From Polychytrium aggregatum (Eukaryota > Chytridiomycota > Chytridiomycetes > Polychytriales): a stretch of DNA of 64,000 bases. How positions within the stretch are numbered: the stretch's first letter is position 1; each line of letters starts with the position of its first letter. The stretch spans positions 674,035-738,034 of the forward strand of contig NW_026516223.1 of the NCBI RefSeq assembly GCF_025602895.1. Reading direction: 5' to 3'. The notes under the pieces are model-generated. The model did not search any database. It was not told the origin of the DNA and saw only the letters and a list, made by a program, of their open reading frames with translations. Positions 45,152-54,667 of this stretch are shown in pieces. A program made the position numbers and the translations under genes.

Positions 45152-48100
45152 TTAGCGACGAACTCCGGACGTCGCCTTCGGCTTTGAGGGATAGCGAAGG
45201 TGGAAGTCAGCAACAAGATCAGTGGCGTGGGAAACATTGGCAGCGGGCTCCCAAGACCGGTCAGTCTCGGAATAGCCCTTCCACTGAACCAAGTACTGTA
45301 AGCGACCACGGAAGAGCCGAGAATCGAGAACAGTCTCGACCTCAAACTCTTCCTGGGAGTTAACAAGAATGGGAGGTGGTTCTGGTTGGGTGAACTCGGG
45401 AACAATGTCCTTCGTTCGGGGTTCAAGGAGGGATACATGGAAAACGGGGTGAACTTTAAGTGTGGAAGGGAGTTTAAGCTCAAAGGCAACGGGGTTGATG
45501 CGGCGAAGAACTTTAAAGGGGCCAAGCTTTTTCTGGTCAAGCTTGTTGGAGGGACGAAGGGTGCGAATGTGGCGACGATCCAGAAAAACGAGGTCGCCAA
45601 CGGAGATGTCGGGAGTGGGGAGACGGGATTTGTTGGCCTGCACAGTGTAGGACTCTTGGGCAACCCGGAGGTTGGCCTTGAGATCCTCGAGAACGGTCTG
45701 AAGTCGGTCGACACGTTCTTCGGCAGAGGGCACAACAGAGGGATCACGAATGATAGAGGGATCGAAAATGGGGTGATGGCCATGGACTGCAAAGAAGGGA
45801 GTCATGCCAGTGGAGGTGTTTTCCGAGTTGTTGTAAGTGAACTCGGCAAGGGGAAGGTGAAGGGTCCAGTCGTCTTGCAGGTAATTGCAATGGATACGCA
45901 AATACTGCTCGATGACCTGGTTGAGAACCTCGGTCGAACCGTCGGTCTCGGGGTGGAAGGCAGAAGAAAGGGAAATCTTCGTCTTCAGAAGCTCATTGAA
46001 GCGCCTCCAGAAGGCCGAAGTAAACTGAGTTCCTCGGTCCGAAACAATAGACCGGGGACAACCATGCAAGCGGAAGATGTGGGAGAGGAAGAGTTCGGCG
46101 GTTTGCTCGCCTGTAACCGTCTTCGTGGTGGGCACAAAGTGTGCTTGTTTGGACAGGCGGTCCTTAACCACGAAGATCGAGTCAAAACCGTTCGAAGGTG
46201 GGAGATCCGTGATGAAGTCCATCGACAGGTCCCACCAACGTTCGGAAGGAACGGGGAGAGGATGAAGTAAACCATAAGGGGAGTGACGGGACGGCTTGGC
46301 TCGCTGGCACGCTTCACAATTAGCAATGAAGCGACGCACAGACTTACGAAGCCGGGGCCAGTGAAAGTCCCGGGAGACGAGCTCAACGGTCTTGGCAAGA
46401 CCAAAGTGACCAGCGGCAGCGGAGCAGTGACGTTGCTCAAACACTTTGAGCTGGAGCTCGGGGGAAGGGACAACGATCAGGTCTTTAAAGTAAAGGAGAC
46501 CGTCACGGAAGGAGTAATCGCCATCAAGACGTTTGGCGTTAAAGTCAGAAAGGAGGGAACAAGAAAGGGTGGCAGCTCGAATCTCGGAAAGAAAGTCGGG
46601 ATTCGAGCCGATAACAGTGATGCTGTCGAGAGAAATAGACTCGAACAGCTGAAGGAAGTTGGTGGAGTGGAGGGAGTCACCAGGCTTTATCTCAAAGTCA
46701 GAACGGCGACTGAGAGCATCGGCTTTGGTGTTGAGACGACCAGGGCGGTGGTAAATGCGAAAAGCAAAGTCAGAAAGGAATTGGGCCCACCGGAACTGGC
46801 GGCGAGAAAGTTGAGAAGCGGCAGTGAACCGGGTAAGGTTCTGATGATCAGAGAAAACAAGAGTGGGAATATCAGGGTCGGCAGCCATCAAGTAATGACG
46901 CCAGGCGGTAAAGGAATCGACAATGGCGAGGAGCTCTTTGTCGTGAGTGTCATAATTCACCTCGGCGGGACGGAATTGCCGAGAGTGAAAAGCAACGGGG
47001 TGAAGAGCGCCGTCAGGGTCAAACTGAGAAAGGACGGCACCCAAAGCAAAGTCAGAAGCATCGGGCTCGATGACAGCGGGTTTAGAGAAATCAAAGTATC
47101 GAAGAATAGGTGCGGAAGTGAAGGAAAGTTTAAGAGAATCAAAAGCCTCTTGGGCCTCGGGAGACCAAGAGAAGGTGGAGGATTTGGTAGTGAGGGAAGT
47201 CAAAGGACGAGCAAGTGCGGAAAAGTCCTTGACGAAGCGGCGGTAAAAGTTTGCGAAACCAATAAAGACTTGGATATCGCGAGCAGAAGAGGGAACAGGC
47301 CAAAGGGAAACGGCCTCGACCTTGGCAGGGTCCATTTTGATGCCATCGGCAGAAATGATCATGCCGAGAAAGTCAACTTCAGAAAGGTCAAAAGAACACT
47401 TGGCCGGATTGACCTTAAGGGAGTGTTCACGAAGGCGAGAGAGAACAAGCTTAACATGCTCCTCATGCTCCTGGGGATCTTTTGAGAAGATCAGGATGTC
47501 GTCAAGATAAATGACAACACAGACACCAAGGAGGTCCGAGAAGATGTCGTTCATAAAAAACTGAAAAGCAGCGGGGGCATTCGAAAGACCAAAGGGGATA
47601 ACATTGTACTCAAATGAGCCAGATTTGCAAACAAAAGCAGTCTTCCACTCATCGCCCTTCTTGACACGAACCAAGTGGTAAGCATCAGGAAGGTCGAGGT
47701 GTGAGAAGACGCGGGCAGAAGAAAGTTTATCCAGAAGATCCTGGAAGAGGGGAAGTGGGTGACGGTTCTTCTTCGTGATGGCATTGAGGCCTCGGTAGTC
47801 GACGCAAAGGCGAAGACCACCATTGGGCTTCTTCACGAAGAAGCAGGGAGCACCAACGGGAGAAGAGGATTTGGAGATCCAACCACGTGCGAGGGCGTTG
47901 GTCAGATACTCCGAAAGAGCAGATTCCTCGGCCGGGGACAAAGGATAGACTTTCCCCGGCTTTGGCAAACGAGGTTCCTTTCCATCCTCGGTCCGTACAA
48001 ACTCAATGGACAAGTCATACGGACGATGAGGAGGCAAGGAAGAAGGAGGGTCAGACTTGAGGCTGAAAACGTCGCCAAACTCATTGTATTTGAGTGGGAC

Positions 48101-49030
48101 GCCTCGAGAGTCAACAGGGGTGCCAGACTCGGCATACACCTTCGTCGTGAGCACGGACCTTATCGACACCGTAGGATACGTCTCCGGCGAAGGAGGACGG
48201 ATATCCATTTGGGCAGCGAAAATGTCGAGCTTGTCTTCCCGTGCAAGACGGAGAAGACTCGCCGCATTAACGAGCTCAATGTCGGGTGAAGATAAAGCCG
48301 TTGGCTCTTCAGAAAGCGAAGCAGAGTCAAGGCGGGAAGAAAGGGAAGGCGAAGTGCCAAAGGAGGGAACCGGTGTAAGGGAAGGACCGGAGGGAGGAGG
48401 AGTCAAAGGCGAAGTGCCCGAAGGGGGAGGCGAGGAGCCGGAAGCGGACGGAGTGTCCAAGGAAGAAGCAGAGACATCCGCGAGGATGTGTCCATCAGCA
48501 AGGCAAGAGGGATCGGAGAATGAAAGGGAGAGGGACTTCCAATTAACAACTGGATTATGCAAGCGCATCCAGGGAAGACCAAGAGTGATGGGAGTGGTGG
48601 AGAGTCGAGTCACAAGAAAAGAAATCGACTCGGTGTGGGAACCAATGGTCAGAGTCAAAGGCGCGGTTTGGAAACGAATGAAACCGGCCGAAGAACCATC
48701 AGCAAGGGAAACGGAGTAAGGAGTAGAAAGAGGGATAAGAGAGAGTTTATGGAGATCGGCAAAGGCAGGATCAATGAGGGCAAGAGCGGAACATCCATCA
48801 TCAATAAAAACAGAAAGGGAGATGGAGACCGGGCCAGAAAGACTCATGACGATAAGAGTGGCCGGAAGGAGAAGCTTATCGTCCGATAGTGACGAGTCAG
48901 AGGGGGAAGATGTTCGTATCGCCGAACAGACCACCTCGCTTACTTGCGAGGTGCTGCTCGGCTGTGAGCATTTCCCGAGTTCCGTTTGACCAGAACCGGG
49001 CACTGCTGAACATCGCGACTGCCGGGACAA
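45152..49030 (-). CDS. Gypsy-A Pol polyprotein (protease, RT, RNase H, integrase, chromodomain)
   Basis: 1292 codons open from within the gag overlap; translation probably enters from gag by a -1 shift between 49030 and 48940. The protease-like motif is FIDDGCSALALID near residue 77, with Asp-Asp-Gly where Asp-Ser/Thr-Gly is usual. RT has YLDDILIFS. The integrase zinc domain is H-x-H ... CEACQRAK, and the catalytic acids lie in MDFITDLPPS, SIVSDRGTQF and FHPETDGSTE. The C-terminus has a chromodomain (EVETVLDSRLFRGRLQYLVQ, then WKGYSETDRSWEP). The stop at 45152 is 12 bp from the 3' LTR. Confidence 0.93.
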   Translation of the reverse strand: MSRQSRCSAVPGSGQTELGKCSQPSSTSQVSEVVCSAIRTSSPSDSSLSDDKLLLPATLIVMSLSGPVSISLSVFIDDGCSALALIDPAFADLHKLSLIPLSTPYSVSLADGSSAGFIRFQTAPLTLTIGSHTESISFLVTRLSTTPITLGLPWMRLHNPVVNWKSLSLSFSDPSCLADGHILADVSASSLDTPSASGSSPPPSGTSPLTPPPSGPSLTPVPSFGTSPSLSSRLDSASLSEEPTALSSPDIELVNAASLLRLAREDKLDIFAAQMDIRPPSPETYPTVSIRSVLTTKVYAESGTPVDSRGVPLKYNEFGDVFSLKSDPPSSLPPHRPYDLSIEFVRTEDGKEPRLPKPGKVYPLSPAEESALSEYLTNALARGWISKSSSPVGAPCFFVKKPNGGLRLCVDYRGLNAITKKNRHPLPLFQDLLDKLSSARVFSHLDLPDAYHLVRVKKGDEWKTAFVCKSGSFEYNVIPFGLSNAPAAFQFFMNDIFSDLLGVCVVIYLDDILIFSKDPQEHEEHVKLVLSRLREHSLKVNPAKCSFDLSEVDFLGMIISADGIKMDPAKVEAVSLWPVPSSARDIQVFIGFANFYRRFVKDFSALARPLTSLTTKSSTFSWSPEAQEAFDSLKLSFTSAPILRYFDFSKPAVIEPDASDFALGAVLSQFDPDGALHPVAFHSRQFRPAEVNYDTHDKELLAIVDSFTAWRHYLMAADPDIPTLVFSDHQNLTRFTAASQLSRRQFRWAQFLSDFAFRIYHRPGRLNTKADALSRRSDFEIKPGDSLHSTNFLQLFESISLDSITVIGSNPDFLSEIRAATLSCSLLSDFNAKRLDGDYSFRDGLLYFKDLIVVPSPELQLKVFEQRHCSAAAGHFGLAKTVELVSRDFHWPRLRKSVRRFIANCEACQRAKPSRHSPYGLLHPLPVPSERWWDLSMDFITDLPPSNGFDSIFVVKDRLSKQAHFVPTTKTVTGEQTAELFLSHIFRLHGCPRSIVSDRGTQFTSAFWRRFNELLKTKISLSSAFHPETDGSTEVLNQVIEQYLRIHCNYLQDDWTLHLPLAEFTYNNSENTSTGMTPFFAVHGHHPIFDPSIIRDPSVVPSAEERVDRLQTVLEDLKANLRVAQESYTVQANKSRLPTPDISVGDLVFLDRRHIRTLRPSNKLDQKKLGPFKVLRRINPVAFELKLPSTLKVHPVFHVSLLEPRTKDIVPEFTQPEPPPILVNSQEEFEVETVLDSRLFRGRLQYLVQWKGYSETDRSWEPAANVSHATDLVADFHLRYPSKPKATSGVRR

Positions 49031-49893
49031 GACTTTTCCCCGCAGTACAAGCAGAGACCCTGCTCACGACGTCGCTTTTTCTCGACGTCGGAGAGCTTAG
49101 CAGGGCGGACCGAGACAGAGTCAAGGTCCATGGGAGTGGGTGCAGAAGAGGAGGAAGAAGAAACATGCGCGGGAGAATGGTGGTGATGGGGAGCAGAGCG
49201 AGAAGAAGGAGGAGGAGGTTGGGAACGGGAGGAGACCTTGAGACGATGGAGGGCATCGTCGTACTCGACCGCTGCCTTGATCAACTCGGGCAAGGAAGCG
49301 GGAGCGGGGCGGAGACCGATGAGGTGGAACTTGACCTCAGACTTCAAACCCTCCTTGAAGAAGTGCATCTTGGTGGGTTCGTCAGTCTGGACGCGGGCGG
49401 CGAGCTGGACGAAGCGGGTGGCGAAGGCTTGGCAGGACTTGAGCTGGACCAAGCGTTTGAGGTCGTTCAAGGCCTTATCTTGCGAGGAGGCCGTGTCCTC
49501 ACCGAAGGTCGACTTGAGGGCAACTTCAAAATCCGCGAAGGAAGCCGGGAAGCGGTTGGCCATATAAAAGGCGGCCTCGTACCATTTGAAAGCTTCGCCG
49601 CGGAGGAAGGAGGTGGCATAAAGGACCTTCTGGCGCTCGGGCGCAAAGAAGGCAGGATCGGCGAGGAAGACGAGGTGGCACTGGGCGAGGAAGGCCGTCG
49701 TCTCGTCGCGGGAACCTAGGAACTCCTTGGGCTTGTTCACCTGGTAGACCTGGCGGGGAGCGGCGGCGGGAGCTTGCAGATCTTGGATCTGACGATGGAG
49801 AGCAGCGTTCTGGGTCATGAGGGCGTTCATACGCTCCTCCATGCGCGCCAGGTACGCATTGAGATCTGCCGGGGGTGCAGCAGGCTCAGCCAT
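48940..49893 (-). CDS. Gypsy-A Gag
   Basis: 317 residues from the ATG at 49893 (MAEPAAPPADLNAYLARMEE). A short N-terminal coiled coil is followed by a retrotransposon capsid region (PKEFLGSRDETTAFLAQ, YATSFLRGEAFKWYE, FADFEVALKSTFGE). The C-terminal cysteine motif reads CLYCGEKSCPG ... QQC, keeping the first CxxC but with no histidine at the CCHC position. The frame stays open upstream into the LTR, but without an ATG. Confidence 0.9.
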   Translation of the reverse strand: MAEPAAPPADLNAYLARMEERMNALMTQNAALHRQIQDLQAPAAAPRQVYQVNKPKEFLGSRDETTAFLAQCHLVFLADPAFFAPERQKVLYATSFLRGEAFKWYEAAFYMANRFPASFADFEVALKSTFGEDTASSQDKALNDLKRLVQLKSCQAFATRFVQLAARVQTDEPTKMHFFKEGLKSEVKFHLIGLRPAPASLPELIKAAVEYDDALHRLKVSSRSQPPPPSSRSAPHHHHSPAHVSSSSSSAPTPMDLDSVSVRPAKLSDVEKKRRREQGLCLYCGEKSCPGSRDVQQCPVLVKRNSGNAHSRAAPRK

Positions 49894-49950
49894 CGGATCG
49901 ACGAGGGAAAGAGAGGCGAAAGAAGAAGAAAGGCCGGGAAGCCAAGAGGG

Positions 49951-49962
49951 AGCGTTCAAAAT
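49951..49962 (-). promoter_or_regulatory. Gypsy-A primer binding site (self-priming type)
   Basis: ATTTTGAACGCT on the minus strand begins 2 nt after the 5' LTR and is the exact complement of AGCGTTCAAAAT in the same LTR (minus 50172-50161, and 44556-44545 in the other LTR), about 39 nt downstream of the TATA box. In Tf1/sushi-type elements the 5' end of the transcript pairs with such a site and primes reverse transcription. I see no tRNA 3'-end complement here, though I cannot search all tRNAs. Confidence 0.75.
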
Positions 49963-49964
49963 GA

Positions 49965-50755
49965 TGTTAGAGTCCAAAGGGGACTCAACGGCAAAAGAAG
50001 AAGTGAGCTCGAAGTGAGCTCAGGGAAAGCAAGGGTAGAGTCCGAAGTGGACTCGGAGAGGGAGCGAGGGAAGCAAAGATCCGTTCAAGATAAGACTTGT
50101 CTCGAAATGAGACGTGAGGAACACTCAGAGAATAAAGTAGAAGGCACTTTATTTAGTCCTATTTTGAACGCTAAGGTTCGACTACACATCGCGGGGGTCA
50201 GGCTATTTATAGACAAGTCCGGACTTGGCAGCGAAGGGCGGCCAAGGGAGGGAAAAGTGGGCGATCGAGCAGGGCGAAGGGGGCGATGCACGAACGAGGG
50301 CCGAGAAGGACCACCGAGACAGGCAGAGAACCAAAGCGAGAGAGGCGCAAGCAAAAGCGAAGCACCTGGCAGGAGAAACGTGCAAAGGCGAAGCAATGTG
50401 ACTCAACGTCCAAGAAGCGGATTGGTCAAGTATAAGGTTGGGGCAAATGCATGCGAGATGAACAAGAGATCGGGGCGGTCAGGCAGGTCATGAGTCACCG
50501 GTGGGGGGACACATGACCGGCAGCCGAATTGCAACCAATCGCAGCAAGGCGCGTGCACAAACAAACCGGCGCGTGCGAAGAAGACAAAGGAAGCGGAGCA
50601 GCGCGGGAAAACGGAAGTGCGGAAGGAGCGGAAAAGACAGGCAAAAGGCGGAAAATCGGAGGGGAACTGCAAGGCTACACACAAACAAACAGAAAGGCAA
50701 AAGAATAGCCAAGTGTGCAGTCAAAGTGGAGAACAAGCAGGAGCTATCCCTAACA
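49965..50755 (-). repeat. Gypsy-A 5' LTR (791 bp)
   Basis: Partner of 44349-45139. On the minus strand it lies upstream of gag and contains the TATA box (50211-50203) that should drive the element. Confidence 0.95.
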
Positions 50756-50760
50756 TGGAC

Positions 50761-50998
50761 CTGGGCTGGGACTGAACTGGGATCGGGCTGGGACTGGTTT
50801 TACTGGCGTTGTCTGCCTGGAGTTTATTTGTTAAGCTCAAGGGCATCCTATTTATCGACCCTCCTCTCGCGGTCCGCAGGCGGTGAGCTGGTGCCTGCGG
50901 TCGGCGGGCGTGGCTGCGGAAGGTGCGGATGCCTGCGGACGAGGCTGCGGAGCGGAGTTGGCAGAGTCATCGGCGGCCTTGCTGCGCTCTGTCACATC
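50761..50998 (-). repeat. Gypsy-B 3' LTR, inner piece
   Basis: Continues the LTR begun at 44315 after the gypsy-A insertion; its first 180 bp or so match 55616-55786. It ends ATCA at 50998, followed by the gypsy-B polypurine tract (plus CCCCTTCTTT). Confidence 0.9.
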
Positions 50999-51013
50999 AC
51001 CCCTTCTTTAAAG

Positions 51014-54000
51014 TCACCTCTTAGCGGCCTTGTTGGTTCTCTGGCTCTCGTTGCTGCCTCGGGGTTTGTTCGGGTACTTCTTGTGGAACTGATGTACGAT
51101 TAGCGGTGCGCTTATGCAGTTTCGTTCAGGTTCCCATGAATCCTCTTCGTGGCCGTAACCTTTCCAGCGTACCAAGTACTCGATACCTTTGCCTCGCTTG
51201 CGTGAATCGAGTATCTCCTCGACCTCAAATTCCTCATGTCCTTCGACGTTGATTGGCGGAGGAGGTGGTGTATGTCGGCCTGGAATTTCGTTGTCAGTTA
51301 CGGGTTCCAACAAGGACGTGTGGAATACTGGATGTATCTTGCTCATGCTCTTGGGGAGCTTAAGCTTGAATGCGACATCGTTGATTTTGGCTTCAATCTC
51401 GAAAGGCCCGAGTCGCTTCCAGTCAAGCTTATCGCATGGTCGTTGGGTCTTGATGTTCTTCCGAGAGAGCCAGACCTTGGAACCGATTGCAATTGTAATG
51501 GCCTTGCGATGCTGATCAGCGTATTCCTTTTGTCGTGCTTGTGCCTTCTTGAGTTCGTGTTTCAATGTATCCAATTGCTGCTTCATGTTCTGAACTCGTT
51601 CCTCGGCGGCGGGGACAGTTGCTTGTGTTGACGTCTTGAAGTCGCAGATGGGGTGGAGCCCGTAATTGGCGTAAAACGGCGTCATCTTCGTGCTAGCATG
51701 AATCGAGTTGTTGTATGCAAATTCGGCTAGTGGCAGGAGTTGCACCCAATCGTCTTGTTGATACCCACAGTAACATCGTAAGAACGTCTCGAGAACTGCG
51801 TTGATCCGTTCGGTCTGTCCATCGGATTCTGGATGATATGCGCTGGACAGGCTGATTGAAGTGTCCAAGAGTTCATGGAATCGCTTCCAGAATGTGGACT
51901 TGAATTGTGGACCGCGGTCCGATATGATCGTCTTTGGAGTTCCGTGGAGCCGGAATATAGTGTCGACAAAGAGCTTTGCTGTTTGTTCTGCCGTTATCGT
52001 TGTGTGGCATGGTCGGAAGTGCGCCATCTTGGTTAGTCTGTCTACAAATACTGCAATGGCGTCAAAGCCTTCTGACTTGGGCAGCTCAACAATAAAGTCC
52101 ATGGAGACGGACTCCCAGGGCCTGTCTGGAATGGGCAATGGTCTCAAGGTGCCGTATGGGAGGTGTCGTGTCGGCTTGGCGCGGCAACAGACCTCGCACG
52201 ACTTTATGTAGTTGCTGGTGATCTTGAAAAGTTTCGGGAACCAGTAGTTCCTTCCGATGAGCTCAATTGTTTTCTCCCTCCCAAAATGCCCGGCTGTCTT
52301 TGAGTCGTGTGCCTCTTTCAATATCTCGAGCTGGAGCTGCAGCGTGGGGACGTAGAGGAGGCCCTCGCGGTAGAGTAAACCTCTTTCGATATCGTACACC
52401 CGGTACTGGGGCTTGTCCATCCCCGACATTACTTCCTGGGCATAGGAGTCATCCTTGAGGGCGGACTTAACTCTTTCTTCGAACGGTGTCAATGGAGTGT
52501 CTGCAATTGCTGCAATTCGAAACTGTTCGGGTTGGAGGAGTATTTGCCGCTGTTGGATCGAGGCTGGATCCTCAGGCGTGAGCTCGTGTTGGGGTTTTCT
52601 GGAAAGGGCGTCTGGTACGACCATATCTCGTCCTGGCTTGTAGACGATCTCAAAGTCAAATTCGGACAAGAACATTGCCCAACGTGCTTGTCTGCGGTTC
52701 AGTACACGGCTCGTTGAGAAGTAGGTTAAGTTCTTGTGATCGCTGTGGATGATGACCTTGTCCTTGGAGCCGGCTAAATACTGGCGCCATTCCTTGAGGG
52801 CCGAGACGATAGAAAGCAATTCCTTGTCATACACCTCATAGTTGATTTCAGGGGCCGTTAGCTTGCGTGACATGAAACATGTAGGGTGATGAACCCCGTC
52901 GGAATCGGTTTGGCAAAGTACCGCACCGATTGCGAAGTCACTGGCGTCCGTTTCAACAATGAAGGGTTTTTGCGGATCTGGATGTTGAAGAACCGGAGCG
53001 GAGGTGAAGGCCTGCTTGAGTTTGTCAAAGGCTTGATGGGCCACCTCGGTCCATTGAAACTGCTCCTGCTTGCCGGTCAGGGCATGGAGAGGCACGGTGA
53101 TCTTACTGAAGTCGGATATGAATGTTCTGTAATAGTTGGCCAGGCCAAGGAACATCTGCAACTGTTTGACGGATCGGGGTGGCTCCCAATCGAGGACTGC
53201 CTGGACCTTTCGAGGGTCCATCTTCACTCCTTGTGTGCCGATTATGTGGCCAAGGAACTCGATCTCTTCGGCGCTGAATTGGCACTTTTCCAATTTACAA
53301 AAGAGATTGTGGCTTCTCAGCTGCTCGAGGACAAGTCGCACATGGTGGTCATGCTCAGCTGGGTCTTCTGAAAAGACGAGGATGTCATCGAGATATACTG
53401 CCACGCAGTGATCCAGATCCCTCATGACATGGTCCATGAACGATTGGAATGTTGCGGGTGCGCCTTGCAACCCGAAGGGCATGACTTTATACTCAAACTG
53501 ACCCAGAGGGCACGCAAAGCTTGTGAGCCACTCATGGCCTTCATGGATCCTGATGAGGTTATATGCGCCTCTTAGATCCAACTTGGTGAAGACACGGGCT
53601 CGTCGTACTTTGCGGAACATTTCCTTGATGTTCGGCAAGGGGTAGTGCTGCTTCTTGCAGAGCTTATTCAGCCGGCGATAATCAACGCACAACCTCAGTT
53701 CTCCTGACTTCTTCTTGACAAATAGAATCGGGGCCACGACGGGGGAGGTGCTGCGTTGGATGAAACCGCATTCGAGATTTTCCTTGATATAGTTACGTAG
53801 TGCGCTCATCTCGGTCTCTGTCAGTGGGTACGGCGTACCTCGTGCTGGTAACGTGTTTGGGTCAGCGAGCTCCAGTTTGTGATCCCATGACCGATGTGAG
53901 GGAAGTATCTTGGCTTGGGTTGGGCTGAACACGTCTTGGTACTCGCTGTACTTGTCTGGTAATACAATCGTTTCATGGGGGGTGGTGACATCCAAGGAAC

Positions 54001-54667
54001 TGATGATGTATGTTTCTCCTTGGGACATATCTCTCTTGAAGGTCCGAGCGCTGACAGCTCTCACCGCTGGTTGGTTATCGGACAGGTGCAGATCAGGTAT
54101 CGTGCTCCGCTGTCCACCGCAATGGGATTGGCAGTGAGGGGAGTCAAAGCGTATATCCCGCGTAGCCCAGCTGATATTAGGCTCGTGGGTTTTCAGCCAG
54201 GGGTATCCCAGGATGAGTTCGTGATACGGGGATTGAATCAACTTGAAGCTGATCACCTCACGGTGACCATTGATGGTCATTGCGAGCGGCTCGGTCTCAT
54301 CTGTGATGTGGCCTGAAGCGAGGAGCTTCCCATCCACGGCGTAACCTTGGATTGGATGCTCGAGGCGACGAAGGGGAAGTCGGTGTTTGGCAGCTACGTC
54401 AATGTCTATACAATTCAATTGTGACCCGGAGTCGATGAAAGCAACCATTTGGAAGCTAGTGCTCCCATAGCAACACAAGGCTTGGGTTTCGAGGCTGAGT
54501 GGTGCCCCGTTATTGGTAAGACTACTAATGTGTCCGCTTGAGAGACACGGAGGGTCAGGAGGTTCTAGGTGAGGTGGGTCCGACGGTACTCCTGTAGCAA
54601 CCGTCGGACTCAGCGAAAACCCTGCTTCTCGGGGCAGTTCTTGGCATAGTGCCCCTTTGCAGAGCAA
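51014..54667 (-). CDS. Gypsy-B Pol polyprotein (protease, RT, RNase H, integrase, chromodomain)
   Basis: 1217 open codons, overlapping gag by 58 nt in the -1 frame. Protease motif FIDSGSQLNCID (DSG at 79-81), RT motif YLDDILVFS (425-428), RNase H region (FIVETDASDFAIG), integrase zinc domain (HFGREKTIEL ... CEVCCRAK), catalytic acids in MDFIVELPKS, IISDRGPQF and YHPESDGQTE. Near the C-terminus lies a chromodomain (EVEEILDSRKRGKGIEYLVR, then WKGYGHEEDSWEP), which in chromoviruses directs integration to marked chromatin. All catalytic residues are present. Confidence 0.93.
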   Translation of the reverse strand: MLCKGALCQELPREAGFSLSPTVATGVPSDPPHLEPPDPPCLSSGHISSLTNNGAPLSLETQALCCYGSTSFQMVAFIDSGSQLNCIDIDVAAKHRLPLRRLEHPIQGYAVDGKLLASGHITDETEPLAMTINGHREVISFKLIQSPYHELILGYPWLKTHEPNISWATRDIRFDSPHCQSHCGGQRSTIPDLHLSDNQPAVRAVSARTFKRDMSQGETYIISSLDVTTPHETIVLPDKYSEYQDVFSPTQAKILPSHRSWDHKLELADPNTLPARGTPYPLTETEMSALRNYIKENLECGFIQRSTSPVVAPILFVKKKSGELRLCVDYRRLNKLCKKQHYPLPNIKEMFRKVRRARVFTKLDLRGAYNLIRIHEGHEWLTSFACPLGQFEYKVMPFGLQGAPATFQSFMDHVMRDLDHCVAVYLDDILVFSEDPAEHDHHVRLVLEQLRSHNLFCKLEKCQFSAEEIEFLGHIIGTQGVKMDPRKVQAVLDWEPPRSVKQLQMFLGLANYYRTFISDFSKITVPLHALTGKQEQFQWTEVAHQAFDKLKQAFTSAPVLQHPDPQKPFIVETDASDFAIGAVLCQTDSDGVHHPTCFMSRKLTAPEINYEVYDKELLSIVSALKEWRQYLAGSKDKVIIHSDHKNLTYFSTSRVLNRRQARWAMFLSEFDFEIVYKPGRDMVVPDALSRKPQHELTPEDPASIQQRQILLQPEQFRIAAIADTPLTPFEERVKSALKDDSYAQEVMSGMDKPQYRVYDIERGLLYREGLLYVPTLQLQLEILKEAHDSKTAGHFGREKTIELIGRNYWFPKLFKITSNYIKSCEVCCRAKPTRHLPYGTLRPLPIPDRPWESVSMDFIVELPKSEGFDAIAVFVDRLTKMAHFRPCHTTITAEQTAKLFVDTIFRLHGTPKTIISDRGPQFKSTFWKRFHELLDTSISLSSAYHPESDGQTERINAVLETFLRCYCGYQQDDWVQLLPLAEFAYNNSIHASTKMTPFYANYGLHPICDFKTSTQATVPAAEERVQNMKQQLDTLKHELKKAQARQKEYADQHRKAITIAIGSKVWLSRKNIKTQRPCDKLDWKRLGPFEIEAKINDVAFKLKLPKSMSKIHPVFHTSLLEPVTDNEIPGRHTPPPPPINVEGHEEFEVEEILDSRKRGKGIEYLVRWKGYGHEEDSWEPERNCISAPLIVHQFHKKYPNKPRGSNESQRTNKAAKR

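Larger units (their letters stand above)
44349..50755 (-). mobile_element. Gypsy-A: complete chromodomain Ty3/gypsy element with identical LTRs
   Basis: 6.4 kb, minus strand, LTRs 44349-45139 and 49965-50755, flanked by the 5-bp target duplication TGGAC (44344-44348 and 50756-50760). gag and pol are open and overlap by 91 nt in a -1 relationship. Identical LTRs plus a perfect duplication mean a very recent insertion. The target is the LTR of gypsy-B. The chromodomain at the integrase end places it among chromoviruses. Confidence 0.96.
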
